DNA from: Chitinophaga solisilvae
Lineage (GTDB): Bacteria; Bacteroidota; Bacteroidia; Chitinophagales; Chitinophagaceae
Assembly (NCBI RefSeq): GCF_009928525.1
Contig: NZ_JAABOK010000016.1
Location: 62,001 to 126,000 of the forward strand
Reading direction: 5' to 3'
Length of the DNA stretch: 64,000 nucleotides
In this document: piece after piece, positions 20,201 to 29,790 of the stretch
Layout: the number at the start of each line of letters is the position of its first letter
Numbering within the stretch: position 1 is the first letter of the stretch
Program-made: the position numbers and the translations under genes
Notes under the pieces: generated by a model
Seen by the model: the letters and a program-made list of their open reading frames with translations, nothing else
What the model was told of the DNA's origin: nothing
The model's database searches: none

Positions 20201-23200
20201 TAAAGTATAGCTGATGTTACCGCAGTCGGTATCCGGCGCTGCTTCGCAATATGCCAGCAGTTGCCTGGCCTGCTCCTTCAGTTGCGGAGCCGTATGCGCC
20301 GATAAGGCCACCAGGTATGCCGGGCGGGCAGCATGCTGCCGTTGTACCACCGGCGCTTCTTCAATAACCATATGCGCATTGGTACCGCTGAACCCGAAGG
20401 CGCTGACAGCGGCAGCGCGTTTATGCGCAGGCGTTATACTCCAGTCTTTCAGCGTGGTGTTTACATAAAAGGGACTTCCTGTAAACTGTATACCGGCATT
20501 TCCATTCCGGAAATGAAGGGATGGCGGTATTTTTTTATGCTTCAGGGAGAGCAGTACTTTGAATAGGCCCGCCATACCTGCAGCTGCGGCGGCGTGCCCG
20601 ATATTGGTTTTAACAGACCCGATGGCGCAGTAAGCCTGCTTATCCGTGTATTTTTTAAATGCGCGGGTCAGCGCTTCAAATTCGATGGGGTCTCCCAGCC
20701 GGGTACCGGTGCCATGCGCTTCCATCAGCTGGATATCGCCGGGATGTATGTTGAAGCTGTTATATACTTCGCATTCCAGCCGTTCCTGCGACCGGGCGCT
20801 GGGAGCGGTAATACCGTTGGTAGTGCCGTCCTGGTTGATGCCGGATGCGGAAATAACGCCATGGATATGATCTCCGTCTGCCAGAGCGTCTTTCAGTCGT
20901 TTTAATACGACCACTCCCACCCCTTCTGCAGGTACAAAGCCATCTGCGCGGTCATCGAATGTATAGCAGCGGCCTGTGGGCGACAGCATTTCCGCCCTGT
21001 TACCGGAGATGTAGAACCAGGGCACTGTCTGAATAAACACGCCACCGGCAAGTGCCATTTCTGTTTCACCGGACCACAATCCCTGGCAGGCCAGGTGAAT
21101 GGATACCAGAGAGCTGGAGCAGGCCGTATCCACTGCGATGGCAGGTCCCTGCAAATCCAGGTAGTAAGAGATCCTGGCGGGAATCACTGCGCCGGCATTT
21201 CCCCAAAAAGCCTGTGCGGGTGCATTGTTACCAAACAGCTGGTTATATCCGCCTCCGTTATATCCTACGTACACGCCGCACAAACGTCCTTCCATATTGC
21301 TTCCTGCATAGCCGGCATCTTCCAGCGCTTTCCAGCTTTCTTCCAGAAACAGCCGCTGTTGCGGATCCATATAGGTAGCTTCCAGTCCGGAAATATTAAA
21401 GAACGATGCATCGAAGCGATCGATATTACGCAGGAAACCTCCGTAACGGCACGCCTTTTCGTTGGCGGCAAAATCAGCATCATGCGCATCCAGGTCCCAC
21501 CTGGTTACCTTCTCCACCAGGTCGTTACCCTGTGCCAGATGCTCCCAGAACTCCGCCAGGCCGTCCGATTGCGGGAAACGTCCGCTGATACCGACAATGG
21601 CTACCGGTTCTTTCTGAAAATTATTTACCTGTTTATTTTCTTTTATTCCGCTATTGCGAACTGTTGCTTTTCCCGGGGAAGTTGTTACCTGTTGTCTTCT
21701 GACTACCGGCGGCGGCGCGGGTATATTTACCGGTGGCGGTACAGCTGGTGGCGCCTGCACCGCAGGTGTTCCGGCAGACTGTGGTACCACCACTGCGGGA
21801 TAGGCAGCGGAAATATGCGCCGCCAGGCGGCTGACAGTACTGTAATCAAATAAGGTGGTGGTAGACAACTGTAACTGCAGCCCTTCATTGATAAGCTGTA
21901 CCAGTTTAACGCCTGTGATAGAATCCAGGCCGTAGTCCGCGAAAGGTTCGTCCGGATCTATTTTATCAGCACTGATTTTCAGGGCCAGGCCCAGCTTTTC
22001 GACGATCAGGTCCCTGACCGTTGTTTCTTCCCGCTGAACAGTAACGTTGTCGGTTACACGTACTTCAGGAGCAGCAGGCGGCTGTGGCTTTTCAGCTGCA
22101 ACCGGCAGCAGTACAGCCGGTTGCCGTACCACCCCGTCGCTCTCCGCTGCGATAATCTGCTGTCCCCAGTGATGCGCTGCAGCAGCCGGGAAAATTATCT
22201 CCCTGAAGCCTGCCTGTGACAGCACATGATCCCATGTATCAGGGTACAGTCCCGGGCATCCGGGGATGCGCAGCGCAGTATCTTCATACAGCCACCATCC
22301 GTCCAGCAGCCCGAAGGTCAGGTGTGCGAACAGCGTATGCATACTCAGTTCATTCAGCACCAGCAGACCGTTTTCTGCCAGCAGGGCTTTTGCGTTACGC
22401 AGTGTATGATGTATGTTACCGGTTGCGTGCAGTACGTTGGCAGCAATCACGAGGTCGTATTCAGCTGCCGCAAATCCTTGTGCAGACAAGGGTTGCGCTG
22501 TATCAAAAATCTTGCATACGAGATAGGGCGCTTTTGCCGCATACGTATTTTCTGCGTGTATGAGAAATGCTTTTGAAATATCTGTATAGCAATATTCCGC
22601 TATCGACGCTGTATAAGCCTTCAGGCGGTCGAATAGCAGGTTGCTGGTTCCGCCTGTGCCTGCGCCGATTTCCAATATGCGTAACCGGGAGGCCGGATCT
22701 GCTTCCAGCCGGGCATCAATAAAGGAGAGGACTGTCTGCGCCAGCACTTCGTTGAAATAATCAGCTACGGTATTACCGCGGTAAATTCCTTCCACCAGCT
22801 CCATGGACGCCTGCGGGAACATGATGTCCGTAGCGGGCACGCCGCCGGTAAGTATAGCAGGCAATGCTTTCAGCATAGCGGCTGCCAGTGTCAGCTGCGC
22901 TTTTTTGTTCCTGTCATGCATGCTGCCGTTGAGCATTTCCCATGCAGCAACAGTGTTTACGCTTACGTCTTCCTTTATGGTGAACGTATTGCCATTCTGC
23001 TCCAGGAAACCGGCAGTTACCAGGAAAGCCAGACTTTGCTCCAGCCATCGGTGATACGCAGGCTGTACCTGCCGCTGCCAGGCAGAGAATGTAAAGGTTG
23101 TTTGCTGCAAAAGGTTCATGGACTGTAACTGTGCCCATAAGAGGGTGGCCAGCAATGCGTCCATCTCACGGTATGATTGCAGCAGCGTCTCTTCCGGCTG

Positions 23201-26200
23201 CGGTGGCAGCAGTGGCATATTTTCTTTCATATGGCCGGCTACAGCAGGCAGGGAACGTTCATAAACGCTGACTTTTTCCCGGATAGCTAACGGTGACGCC
23301 TCAACGCCGGAAGATAATATCTTCATAAATACGGCCTGGTCTGCCGCAGCTGTCAGCAACTGCTCCAGCGCTTCCATCGCTTCCGGCGGTTCTATGGAGC
23401 CCATACCGGTGGCTGCCATTTTCTGACGGTAGGTTTCACCGGCCACGATGCCGATACTTCCCCAGTAGCCCCAGTTCATCGTTTTTACGGCAAAGGTGTA
23501 TTGCCTGGAAAGCTGTTGCGCGAAAGCATCTTCAAAAGTGCTGCCGGCTGCATAATTGCTCTGGCCGGGTGTTTTAAAGAAGCTGATGATAGAAGAAAAG
23601 AACAGGAGAAAATCGAGCGGGGCTTCTCCGAATACCTCCGCGATGCGCACGCTCACCCTTACCTTAGCCGCCAGTGCCTGTCTGAAAACTGCTTCTTCCA
23701 TATTGGAGAGGCTCTGATCTGCTAATACAATGGCGGCATTTACCACGCCATTTATTTCACCGTATGCTGATTTCACCTGTTGATAAGCGGCTGCCAGCTG
23801 CTCATAATCTGCCGCATCGGCCTGTATGTATACCGGCGCTTTACCGGCAGCAGCAAGGCTTTCCAGGTTTACCTGTATAGCATCATCCTTTTTTCGCCGT
23901 CCTATCCAGATGATCTGAGCGTTGTAGGTGCGGATCATATATTCACTCCAGGCTGTGCCGATACCGCCGGCGCCGCCGATCACCACATACACGCCTCCCT
24001 CTCTGTACAAGGTATGGGAGCCTGCAGGCTGCTCCAGCAGAGCCAGTTCCTGGCGGTACCATTGCCCGTCGCGGTATGCCCACGCATTACCGGCAGCATC
24101 TGCAGGCAATACGGATATATCTTCCCAGGGGATGGGCGTGCCGGCCGGCAGGTCTGCTATGCGTACCTGCCAGTGCGGATATTCCTTTGCCATAGAGCCG
24201 GCGAGTCCGTGCAGGGCTGCATGAGCCGCTTCTACGCTTTCCTGCGCATGTATGCCTGTGCATTGCCGTGTCAGTAATGTCCAGCTCAGGGGGCTTGAGG
24301 CATATCCTTTCTGCAGCAATGCTTTGATAAGGCGGAAGCAAGCCATTACGGCCAGTTCTGTAGCAGCCAGCGTAGCCGCTGCAGCAGTATGATGTCCGCT
24401 TTCGGGTGCAACCCAGATGATGTGCGGTGGCTGGCCCGGCAGCAGCGATACCAGTTCGTTAACAGTAACAGTATCGTTGATATCCAGCAGTATGGCCGCC
24501 GGATAGTGCTGTAACAGAACAGCCCTTTCCGCGGTTGTTCCGCCGGCAATGAGCACCGGTTGTGTTGCAACCGGATATGCTGTTACCGGCGTCACCGGTG
24601 TAATATTCCATACAGGCGTTAACGTTAGCAAGCCGGATGGCAGGCTTACAGTATCTGTTATTGCGGCAGGCTGTTTAACCGCAGGAGTTGCCGGCGCCGT
24701 TTTGCGGGGCAGCGGGCTTTCTGTTTCAGGTACCCAGTAGCGTTCTTTAGCGAAAGGATAGCCAGGAAGACTTATACGACGTGGTTTATCGGCATGGCTG
24801 GTATACAGCAGCCGCCAGTCGAAGGCATATCCTTTCACCCACAGGTTCAGTAATTTATCATACTTCCCTTTACTGATCCAGGTATCAATGGCAACCTGTA
24901 TATCTTCATCTTCCGCCAGCATGAGTATGGTATCCTTACTATGCTTAGCGTGTCCTGCGTAAAGGGTTTCATTATTGCTGAGATATGCTTCCAGCTGTTC
25001 CTGCAGCTGTTCCACGGAAGTAACCAGGAAGGCTGCACGTTCATCCATTGCCTCCCTGCCTGTCTGCAACGTATAGGCGATACCGGGAAGGTCTTCATCC
25101 GTACATGCATGACTTTTCAGGAATGCCAGCAGCTGTGCTGCCTGAGCGCGCAGCCGGTCTTCGTTGCGGGCCGATAACGGAATGGCAGCCGGCAGTTCTG
25201 TGTCTGCATATCCCTGCGGTGCTGGTCTGCGGTCTGTATATTCCTCAATCACCACGTGTGCATATGCACCGGAAAAGCCAAATGAGCTGATGCCGGCGCG
25301 CCTGGGGATACCGGCAGGAGGCTCCCAGGGCACAGGTTCGCGGTTAATATAAAGGGCTGAGCGTTCGAGCTGAATATAGCTGTTCAGTTGTGTAAACAGC
25401 GGCATGGCAGGCAGTTGCCGGTGCTGCATCTGCAGAATCACCTTAAAGATGCCGGCCATACCGGACGCGCCTTCCACATGACCGATATTGGCTTTGGCAG
25501 AGCCTACCGCACAGAACTGTTCTTTGCCTGTGAAGCGTTTGAAGGCTTTCTTCAGGCTGTTTATTTCAATAGGATCGCCCAGTTTGGTACCTGTGCCATG
25601 CGCCTCTATGTAGCTGATGGTTTCCGGAGAGATACCGGCATTTTCCCATGCCTTCAGCAATACGTTTTCTTCTCCGGCAACGCTGGGTGCGGTCAGTGAT
25701 GGCGTATAGCCTCCGTGTAATGCCGCAGAACCCTTGATAACACCATAGATGCGGTCGCCGTCTCTTTCCGCCTGCTCCAGCGGCTTTATCAGGATAGTCG
25801 CTATCGCTTCACCGGGTACATAGCCATCTGCTTTTTCATCGAAAGAATAGCAATGGCCGGTGGGCGACAATGCACCGATACTGGAGAAGTAACGGTAATG
25901 GGCAGACGAAAACAGCAGGTTCACGCCGGCAACGAAGGCCATGCTGCATTCGTTATTATGCAGTGCCAGACAGGCGCTGTGAACGGCCGACAAGGAAGAT
26001 GAGCAGGCCGTATTATAGGCGATGCTGGGGCCTTTGAAATCGAAATAGAAAGATACACGGTTAGCCGTTACCGTTTGCCCGTTGCCGGTACCGATATAAG
26101 GATCTGCCGGCAGATTCTTTTCATTGATCATCTCCAGATAATCATGAAAGCATACGCCCACAAACACACCGGTATCAGTGCCTTTCAGCTGGTTGATATA

Positions 26201-27853
26201 CCCGGCGTCTTCTCCGGTATTATAGATACTCTGTAACAGGAGCCGCAGCTGCGGGTCCATCCAGTCTGCCTCCCGCGGGGAGATCTTGAAAAAACCGGCA
26301 TCGAATTTATCTACATCTTTAATAAAGCTGCCCCATTTACAATAGGTACTATCGGCAGCCTCCGGATCGGCATTGAACCAGGGTCTGTAATCCCAGTGAT
26401 CCGGCGGTATTTCGCTGATAAGGTCTTTGCCGTCGCGCAGGTTCTCCCAGAACTGTTCCAGGTTCTCCGCACCGGCAAAGATGCCGTGCATGCCTATGAT
26501 GGCCACATCCTGCTGACGGCTCCCGCGCTGCGGCGCAGGGCTGGCCGGTGGCAACGGCGATGTCATATTTTTCACAACGGATACCGGCGCTGTTGCAGCT
26601 GTTGTTTTCTCAGCAGCCGTCTTTTTCACCGGAATGTCCAGCAGATGTTGAAAAGCATCCGGGTATTCCGTACAGAAAAATGCGGCCAGTTCCTTTACAT
26701 TCGGGTATTCAAAGAACAAGGTAGGATTGAGTTCCAGCCCGGTTTCGTGTGCCAGCATATTAGCGATATTCACCAGCTGGGAGGAATCAATACCTGCTTC
26801 CATGAGATTCGATTCGGGGCCGGCAATCTTAACGCCTCCTATCTTACGCAGCTTACCCAGGAGGAAAGCAATTATGCCGGCTTCCAGACCTGTAGCACTT
26901 TTCGCCGCGGTGGGCGGCGCTGCCAATGGTTGTACGGCAACGGGTGGCGCAGGCGCGTCCTTACCTACGGGGACGGCCGTACGTACTTTCTTCAGGGAAT
27001 AACCTTCGTAGCTGATCAGGACTTCTCCATCATCACTGATGACGGTCGCATCGAAAATGATAATATCGCTGGTATACTTTACCAGCTTAACAGATACCCA
27101 GCAATGCTGCCATGCGGCGTTCCTTGTAAACCGGATTTCCTTAATGCCGAAGGGCAGAAAACTGCCTTCAATATCCAGTGTAGTCAGCAGCGGGAACAGG
27201 GTGAGCAAGGCACTGTTGGTAATCAGCGGATGCAGCGTATAGCTGTGCAGGTTATCCGGCGCTGCGATGGTCACTTCCGATAAAGCCTCCCGGTCGCCGG
27301 TGTAGAGCTGTGAAATAGTCCGGTAGCTATCTCCCCAGTACGCATCTGCATTCATTGTATAGATATCCGCCAGGGCATGAAATGGCTGCAGGGAGCGCCG
27401 GAGCTGTTCCACATCTGCCTGCTGCCGTTCTGCCACATAGGGCTGTAAAGATCCGGAAGCGGCGAGCTTCCAGTCTTCCGTTCCTGCGGCGCGGAATTTA
27501 GCTTCAAAAGCAGTGGTATCCTGCTGCGGCGTAGTGGTCAGCAACACTTCTGCCTGCCCTCCTGCTGCAACGATGACGGGTTCAAAATAACTGAGCCGCT
27601 GCAGCCGGACGCTGTTTTCTTCCGGATGACGCCGGAAAAAATCATTGATGGCCAGGCTGGCATGCGTGGCTCCGATCAGTATCTGCTTACCGCTGATAAC
27701 ATGATCCCTTAAACAGGCCTCGTTATATGTATATGTTTCAATCCCGGCCTTGTCCTTCAGTTGCTTTATCTGCCGGAGCCCTTCATCCACGCTGATCTGT
27801 CCCTGTTCTATCTGTCCGAATAAAGCATCAAGTTCTTGTTTACTCATTTTCAT
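15326..27853 (-). CDS. PKS4: trans-AT polyketide synthase, modules 9(part)-12(part)
   Basis: 4,175 aa. Order: docking helices (1-38), enoyl-isomerase-like domain (H51, N213), ACP (S357), KS10 (C617), KR (Y1434, with a preceding structural subdomain), C-methyltransferase (GAGTGGTS motif near 1730), ACP (S1978), KS11 (C2245), DH (H2722, D2893), KR (Y3303), ACP (S3447), KS12 (C3716, N3852 in place of the HGTGT His), C-terminal docking helices (4148-4175). The protein begins and ends in the middle of a module: its N-terminus completes the module opened by KS9 of PKS3, and KS12 opens the one completed by PKS5. The gene starts 12 bp after the PKS3 stop. A second in-frame ATG two codons on (27847) has an AGGA at better spacing and could be the true start. 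No AT domain is seen. Confidence 0.97.
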   Translation of the reverse strand: MKMSKQELDALFGQIEQGQISVDEGLRQIKQLKDKAGIETYTYNEACLRDHVISGKQILIGATHASLAINDFFRRHPEENSVRLQRLSYFEPVIVAAGGQAEVLLTTTPQQDTTAFEAKFRAAGTEDWKLAASGSLQPYVAERQQADVEQLRRSLQPFHALADIYTMNADAYWGDSYRTISQLYTGDREALSEVTIAAPDNLHSYTLHPLITNSALLTLFPLLTTLDIEGSFLPFGIKEIRFTRNAAWQHCWVSVKLVKYTSDIIIFDATVISDDGEVLISYEGYSLKKVRTAVPVGKDAPAPPVAVQPLAAPPTAAKSATGLEAGIIAFLLGKLRKIGGVKIAGPESNLMEAGIDSSQLVNIANMLAHETGLELNPTLFFEYPNVKELAAFFCTEYPDAFQHLLDIPVKKTAAEKTTAATAPVSVVKNMTSPLPPASPAPQRGSRQQDVAIIGMHGIFAGAENLEQFWENLRDGKDLISEIPPDHWDYRPWFNADPEAADSTYCKWGSFIKDVDKFDAGFFKISPREADWMDPQLRLLLQSIYNTGEDAGYINQLKGTDTGVFVGVCFHDYLEMINEKNLPADPYIGTGNGQTVTANRVSFYFDFKGPSIAYNTACSSSLSAVHSACLALHNNECSMAFVAGVNLLFSSAHYRYFSSIGALSPTGHCYSFDEKADGYVPGEAIATILIKPLEQAERDGDRIYGVIKGSAALHGGYTPSLTAPSVAGEENVLLKAWENAGISPETISYIEAHGTGTKLGDPIEINSLKKAFKRFTGKEQFCAVGSAKANIGHVEGASGMAGIFKVILQMQHRQLPAMPLFTQLNSYIQLERSALYINREPVPWEPPAGIPRRAGISSFGFSGAYAHVVIEEYTDRRPAPQGYADTELPAAIPLSARNEDRLRAQAAQLLAFLKSHACTDEDLPGIAYTLQTGREAMDERAAFLVTSVEQLQEQLEAYLSNNETLYAGHAKHSKDTILMLAEDEDIQVAIDTWISKGKYDKLLNLWVKGYAFDWRLLYTSHADKPRRISLPGYPFAKERYWVPETESPLPRKTAPATPAVKQPAAITDTVSLPSGLLTLTPVWNITPVTPVTAYPVATQPVLIAGGTTAERAVLLQHYPAAILLDINDTVTVNELVSLLPGQPPHIIWVAPESGHHTAAAATLAATELAVMACFRLIKALLQKGYASSPLSWTLLTRQCTGIHAQESVEAAHAALHGLAGSMAKEYPHWQVRIADLPAGTPIPWEDISVLPADAAGNAWAYRDGQWYRQELALLEQPAGSHTLYREGGVYVVIGGAGGIGTAWSEYMIRTYNAQIIWIGRRKKDDAIQVNLESLAAAGKAPVYIQADAADYEQLAAAYQQVKSAYGEINGVVNAAIVLADQSLSNMEEAVFRQALAAKVRVSVRIAEVFGEAPLDFLLFFSSIISFFKTPGQSNYAAGSTFEDAFAQQLSRQYTFAVKTMNWGYWGSIGIVAGETYRQKMAATGMGSIEPPEAMEALEQLLTAAADQAVFMKILSSGVEASPLAIREKVSVYERSLPAVAGHMKENMPLLPPQPEETLLQSYREMDALLATLLWAQLQSMNLLQQTTFTFSAWQRQVQPAYHRWLEQSLAFLVTAGFLEQNGNTFTIKEDVSVNTVAAWEMLNGSMHDRNKKAQLTLAAAMLKALPAILTGGVPATDIMFPQASMELVEGIYRGNTVADYFNEVLAQTVLSFIDARLEADPASRLRILEIGAGTGGTSNLLFDRLKAYTASIAEYCYTDISKAFLIHAENTYAAKAPYLVCKIFDTAQPLSAQGFAAAEYDLVIAANVLHATGNIHHTLRNAKALLAENGLLVLNELSMHTLFAHLTFGLLDGWWLYEDTALRIPGCPGLYPDTWDHVLSQAGFREIIFPAAAAHHWGQQIIAAESDGVVRQPAVLLPVAAEKPQPPAAPEVRVTDNVTVQREETTVRDLIVEKLGLALKISADKIDPDEPFADYGLDSITGVKLVQLINEGLQLQLSTTTLFDYSTVSRLAAHISAAYPAVVVPQSAGTPAVQAPPAVPPPVNIPAPPPVVRRQQVTTSPGKATVRNSGIKENKQVNNFQKEPVAIVGISGRFPQSDGLAEFWEHLAQGNDLVEKVTRWDLDAHDADFAANEKACRYGGFLRNIDRFDASFFNISGLEATYMDPQQRLFLEESWKALEDAGYAGSNMEGRLCGVYVGYNGGGYNQLFGNNAPAQAFWGNAGAVIPARISYYLDLQGPAIAVDTACSSSLVSIHLACQGLWSGETEMALAGGVFIQTVPWFYISGNRAEMLSPTGRCYTFDDRADGFVPAEGVGVVVLKRLKDALADGDHIHGVISASGINQDGTTNGITAPSARSQERLECEVYNSFNIHPGDIQLMEAHGTGTRLGDPIEFEALTRAFKKYTDKQAYCAIGSVKTNIGHAAAAAGMAGLFKVLLSLKHKKIPPSLHFRNGNAGIQFTGSPFYVNTTLKDWSITPAHKRAAAVSAFGFSGTNAHMVIEEAPVVQRQHAARPAYLVALSAHTAPQLKEQARQLLAYCEAAPDTDCGNISYTLLLGRKQLSHRLACVARDSRELAALLLKWLDKGATPQVFAAAVPEKERREQSALKKYGNDCITRSTQLLTNTAAYTENLVAVADLYAQGYALDVQPLFADGGYSRVSLPVYPFAGARYWVKENPAAITGPVTTTSIPAATVLHPLLHQNTSGFAGPEFTTVFNGEEFFLKDHVISGQRIFPGSAYLEMAREAAVQAMGVPPASGHIIKLQQVVWLHPVVVGQQPQQVHIALQQEQDRILFEVYSAAEENNKHTIHSQGQVLTVPAAPLPPLDLQQIKTTCNLGTLDGRRFYEVFSSLGFEYGPSHQCITAAYIGENQLLASLTLPAVIAPADDRFVLHPAILDAAFQASVGMAVHNGLLKPSLPFAIQSLQVLRACTTAMWAFIRYRNASADTQRVQLLDIDLCDETGRVCVRIEGFSTRILEEKPDGPGTYYFRSSWKEQSAAPAAVAYEQQLLVYCGEADFAAEEIHAQMPGVQCIRLSSPEVTVAGRFEQYALRLMTVVQSALREATSKKILLQLLIQEQPSQELYVALAGMLKTARLENALLTAQLVRVDAAATIPEIVSGLQQSAQLPAETELCFRQGKCLTAAWEKVAAPSSQPAAPWKAGGVYLITGGAGGLGEALTREIAATATDITLVLCGRSPLSAARQALLTSLPVNVVYRQADVSNRQQVDALIQEIKETYGRLNGIIHAAGLIRDNFLLKKTTGELQEVFAPKVAGLIHLDEATSGTALDFFLLFSAGAAVMGNPGQADYATANAFMDAYTHYRNKLVNSGERQGKTISVNWPLWEAGGMQLSEAARNIMRQQTGIVPLATTAGLLACYTCLSLEPAQLLVLPGNESQLGQFLQIHTSTHLAQTLPVSGESITAFIVDTISDMLQLSPEILDLTTSFDKFGIDSIMQMNLIRQWERTTGELPKTLMFEHPSIQELAAWFEKHHREKFAGIPTDSKNAPQPSTTYRLPRYQADMPVNGSVHSILSGEKKEPAAAPAVHTEDIAIIGISGRYPLSDNLEELWTHLTQGDNCITTVPGHRWNDSLVRNLGDNALLQPGANHYGGFLQEVDRFDHHLFGIPVARVQEMSPEIRLFLETVWETFENAGYPRQRLKALQDGASAGVGVFVSNMYNQYAWNMPALEQAVLTSNGTDWQIANRVSHFFNLTGPSIAVNSACSGSLTAIHLACESLLRGTAAMAIAGGINLTLEPSKYTALQHAGFLGSGGKSKSFGYGNGYIPGEGVGAVLLKPLSLAIKDNDHILGVIKSSFISHGGGRQRYTAPDPQQQAQLIGNVIRRAAIDPATIGYVESAANGSLLADAIEVVALQQAFEQFTDKRQFCAIGTVKSNIGHLEAASGMSQLTKVLLQMKHKTLAPSINASPRNPNIRLEQTAFCLQETLSPWIAMTDPLTGETLPRRSLINSFGAGGAYAGLIVEEYTAAPLEAPATAAEQLFVFSAASAGSLWQYLESMQHYLSAASSPAIAAIARSLHLRNHNLPYRAAVMAASVEELHDRLASLCLLQAAGADGAVYLRTSPVRTVVAVADLQQAFTEKDLRRLAQIWISGADADFSELLSPAVTPDISIPAYAFDHSVHFGFKEAVTTERPLSAEDSFYQELLEKINKGELTADQFNQLITT
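17390..21620 (-). other. Module 11: KS11-DH-KR-ACP
   Basis: KS11 has TACSS (C2245), EAHGTGT and KTNIGH. The DH has HVISGQRIFP (H2722) and HPAILDAAFQ (D2893). The KR has TGGAGGLG, FSAGAAV, Tyr3303 and the B-type GLIRDN. The ACP reads GIDSIMQM. An alpha,beta-alkene is predicted, likely E. Confidence 0.87.
21800..26515 (-). other. Module 10: KS10-KR-cMT-ACP
   Basis: KS10 has NTACSS (C617), EAHGTGT and KANIGH, and its closest relative here is KS13, which also follows a shift module. The KR has GGAGGIG, FFSSI, Tyr1434 and a B-type Asp (VLADQ). The cMT has EIGAGTGGTS. The ACP reads GLDSITGV. There is no DH, so an alpha-methyl beta-hydroxy unit is predicted. Confidence 0.87.
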
Positions 27854-29790
27854 ATCCTGCGTTTTCTATACTTGAATTAATTGCATGGCAGCTTCCCTTG
27901 ATAATTGTCCTTTTGACAACTGTTCCAGCACCTGGCGGACCCGTTGTTCATCAGGATCAGGGCTTGTATCAGTGAGTATCTGTTGTTGCTGAATCTGTTC
28001 GGGGTGGAATATCTGCCCATGATCAAAAACATATTTGGGCAATGGTATAAAACGAGATGTCCCCGTATTTATCAATGCGCTGAAATCCACGGCATACCTG
28101 TCTGTCCATTTATCTGCTACTTCATACAAATTGCTGTCTGCCGTAGCAGTGACAGGTATAAACACTTCATCAGGCATTTCTGCTGCAGGTGGAGCTATCT
28201 GCAGATAAATACCTTTAAACGGTGTACTTCTTCTTTCCTGAAGAAGCCCGGTAATGCCTGCCAGCAGCTCTTCTGCCGAGGAGGCAATGATGGCCGCCCG
28301 GTAAGGCAGTTCATGATTATTTCGCAGCAGGGAATAGGCAATATCAGCGGCAGCAACGGTGTTGTTTTTATGCAGCAACGTCTGCATGGCTTCCAGGTAT
28401 TGCCACAGACTATGCGGTGTTCCGGCCGAGAAAAGGAAGACAGCAGGTTTACGTTCCTGTCTGGCTGTTACCGGTGAAGGAATGTATTCTTCTATCACCA
28501 GGCTGGCATAAGCGCCACCTGCACCGAAGGAGTTTATCATACTTCTCCGGGGCAGCGTCATGCCTGAAACCGGGTCTGTCACTGCATCCCATGGCGAGCA
28601 GGTTTCCTGCAGGCGGAAGGCAGTCTGTTCCAGCCGGATATTAGGATTCCTCGGATTGGCATTGATAGAAGGCACCAGCAGTTTATGTTCCAGCTGCAGC
28701 AATACTTTAGTGAGCTGTGAAATACCGGACGCCGCTTCGAGATGCCCGATGTTGGATTTTACCGCACCCAGTGCGCAATATTGTTTTTTGTCCGTGAACG
28801 ATGCAAAGGCCTGCTGCAATGCCACCACTTCCACGGCATCGCCCAGGGAAGAGCCATTGGCCGCAGCTTCCACATACCCGATAGTGACAGGGTCTATAGC
28901 GGAACGACGGAGCGAATTAATAATCAGCTGTGCTTCCTGCTTAGGATCAGGCGCATTGTACAACTGTCTCCCGCCACTGTGGTTAATAAAACTTCCTTTG
29001 ATAATTCCGCGGATATGATCTTTATCTTTTAGTGCCTGTGACAAGGGTTTCAGGATAACAGCACCGACGCCTTCTCCGGGTATAAAGCCGGTGTTGACGC
29101 CAAAGCTCCTGCTTTCCTGTCCGCTCCCCAGCAGGTTTTTCTGTTGCAATGCCGCATACTTGGATACTGCCAGCGTAAGGTTTACGCCTCCTGCTACTGC
29201 CATTGCACAGTTTTGCTGCCGCAGGCTTTCGCAGGCCAGGTGAATGGCTGTCAATGAACTGGAACAGGCGGTATTCACTACCAGGCTGGGTCCTGTCAAC
29301 TGAAAGAAGTGAGAAACGCGGTTGGCGATATGCCATTCCGTTGCGTTGGAGCTTAGTTCTCCCAATGCTGCCGTAGGCATACTCCAGGGGTACTGGTTAT
29401 ACATCGCTCCTGCGAATACGCCCACACCTGCGCCCTGCGCTGTTTGCAGCTGCTGTAGCATGGTGGTATTATAACCGGCATCTTCCAGTGTTTCCCATAC
29501 TACTTCCAGGAACAGTCTCGTTTCCGGCGACAGCTCATGCACCTGGTCAGGAGTTATCCCGAACAGCTGGTAGTCAAATTTGTCGGTATGTTCCAGGAAT
29601 CCGCCGTAATACCCACTTTCCGTATGTGCGTTACCGTTATGAGAAGCAGCCGGATTATTTCTCCAGCGTCCGGCAGGTGCGGCCGTAATGCTGTTTGCAC
29701 CGGATTTCAGTTTCTCCCAGAATACTTCCAGGTTATCTGCTCCCGGATAACGGCCGCTGATACCAATGATGGCTATATCTTCAGGTCCAT
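26660..29790 (-). other. Module 9: KS0 (PKS3) | enoyl isomerase-ACP (PKS4), double-bond shift module
   Basis: KS9 keeps Cys2635 and KSNIGH but has EAAANGSSLGD, so Asn2771 replaces the first catalytic His. The PKS4 double hotdog has HVISGKQILI, with the Pro of HxxxGxxxxP replaced by Ile, and HPLITNSALL, with the catalytic Asp replaced by Asn213. These two changes are the known signature of the enoyl-isomerase (EI, also called DH*) domains that move alpha,beta alkenes to beta,gamma in bacillaene- and rhizoxin-type systems. The ACP reads GIDSSQLV. Confidence 0.83.
27746..27961 (-). other. Docking-domain pair PKS3 C-terminus / PKS4 N-terminus
   Basis: PKS3 ends VLEQLSKGQLSREAAMQLIQ and PKS4 starts with LDALFGQIEQGQISVDEGL. 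Both show the helix-G-helix pattern. The pair joins KS9 to its enoyl-isomerase/ACP partner. Confidence 0.7.

Noticed and set aside
26396..27283. Plus-strand open frame of 295 codons, and similar ones at 7111-8094 and 21095-21853
   Set aside because: They are antisense to clearly conserved PKS domains, have Cys/His/Arg-rich translations with no family motif, and reflect codon bias of the real genes.
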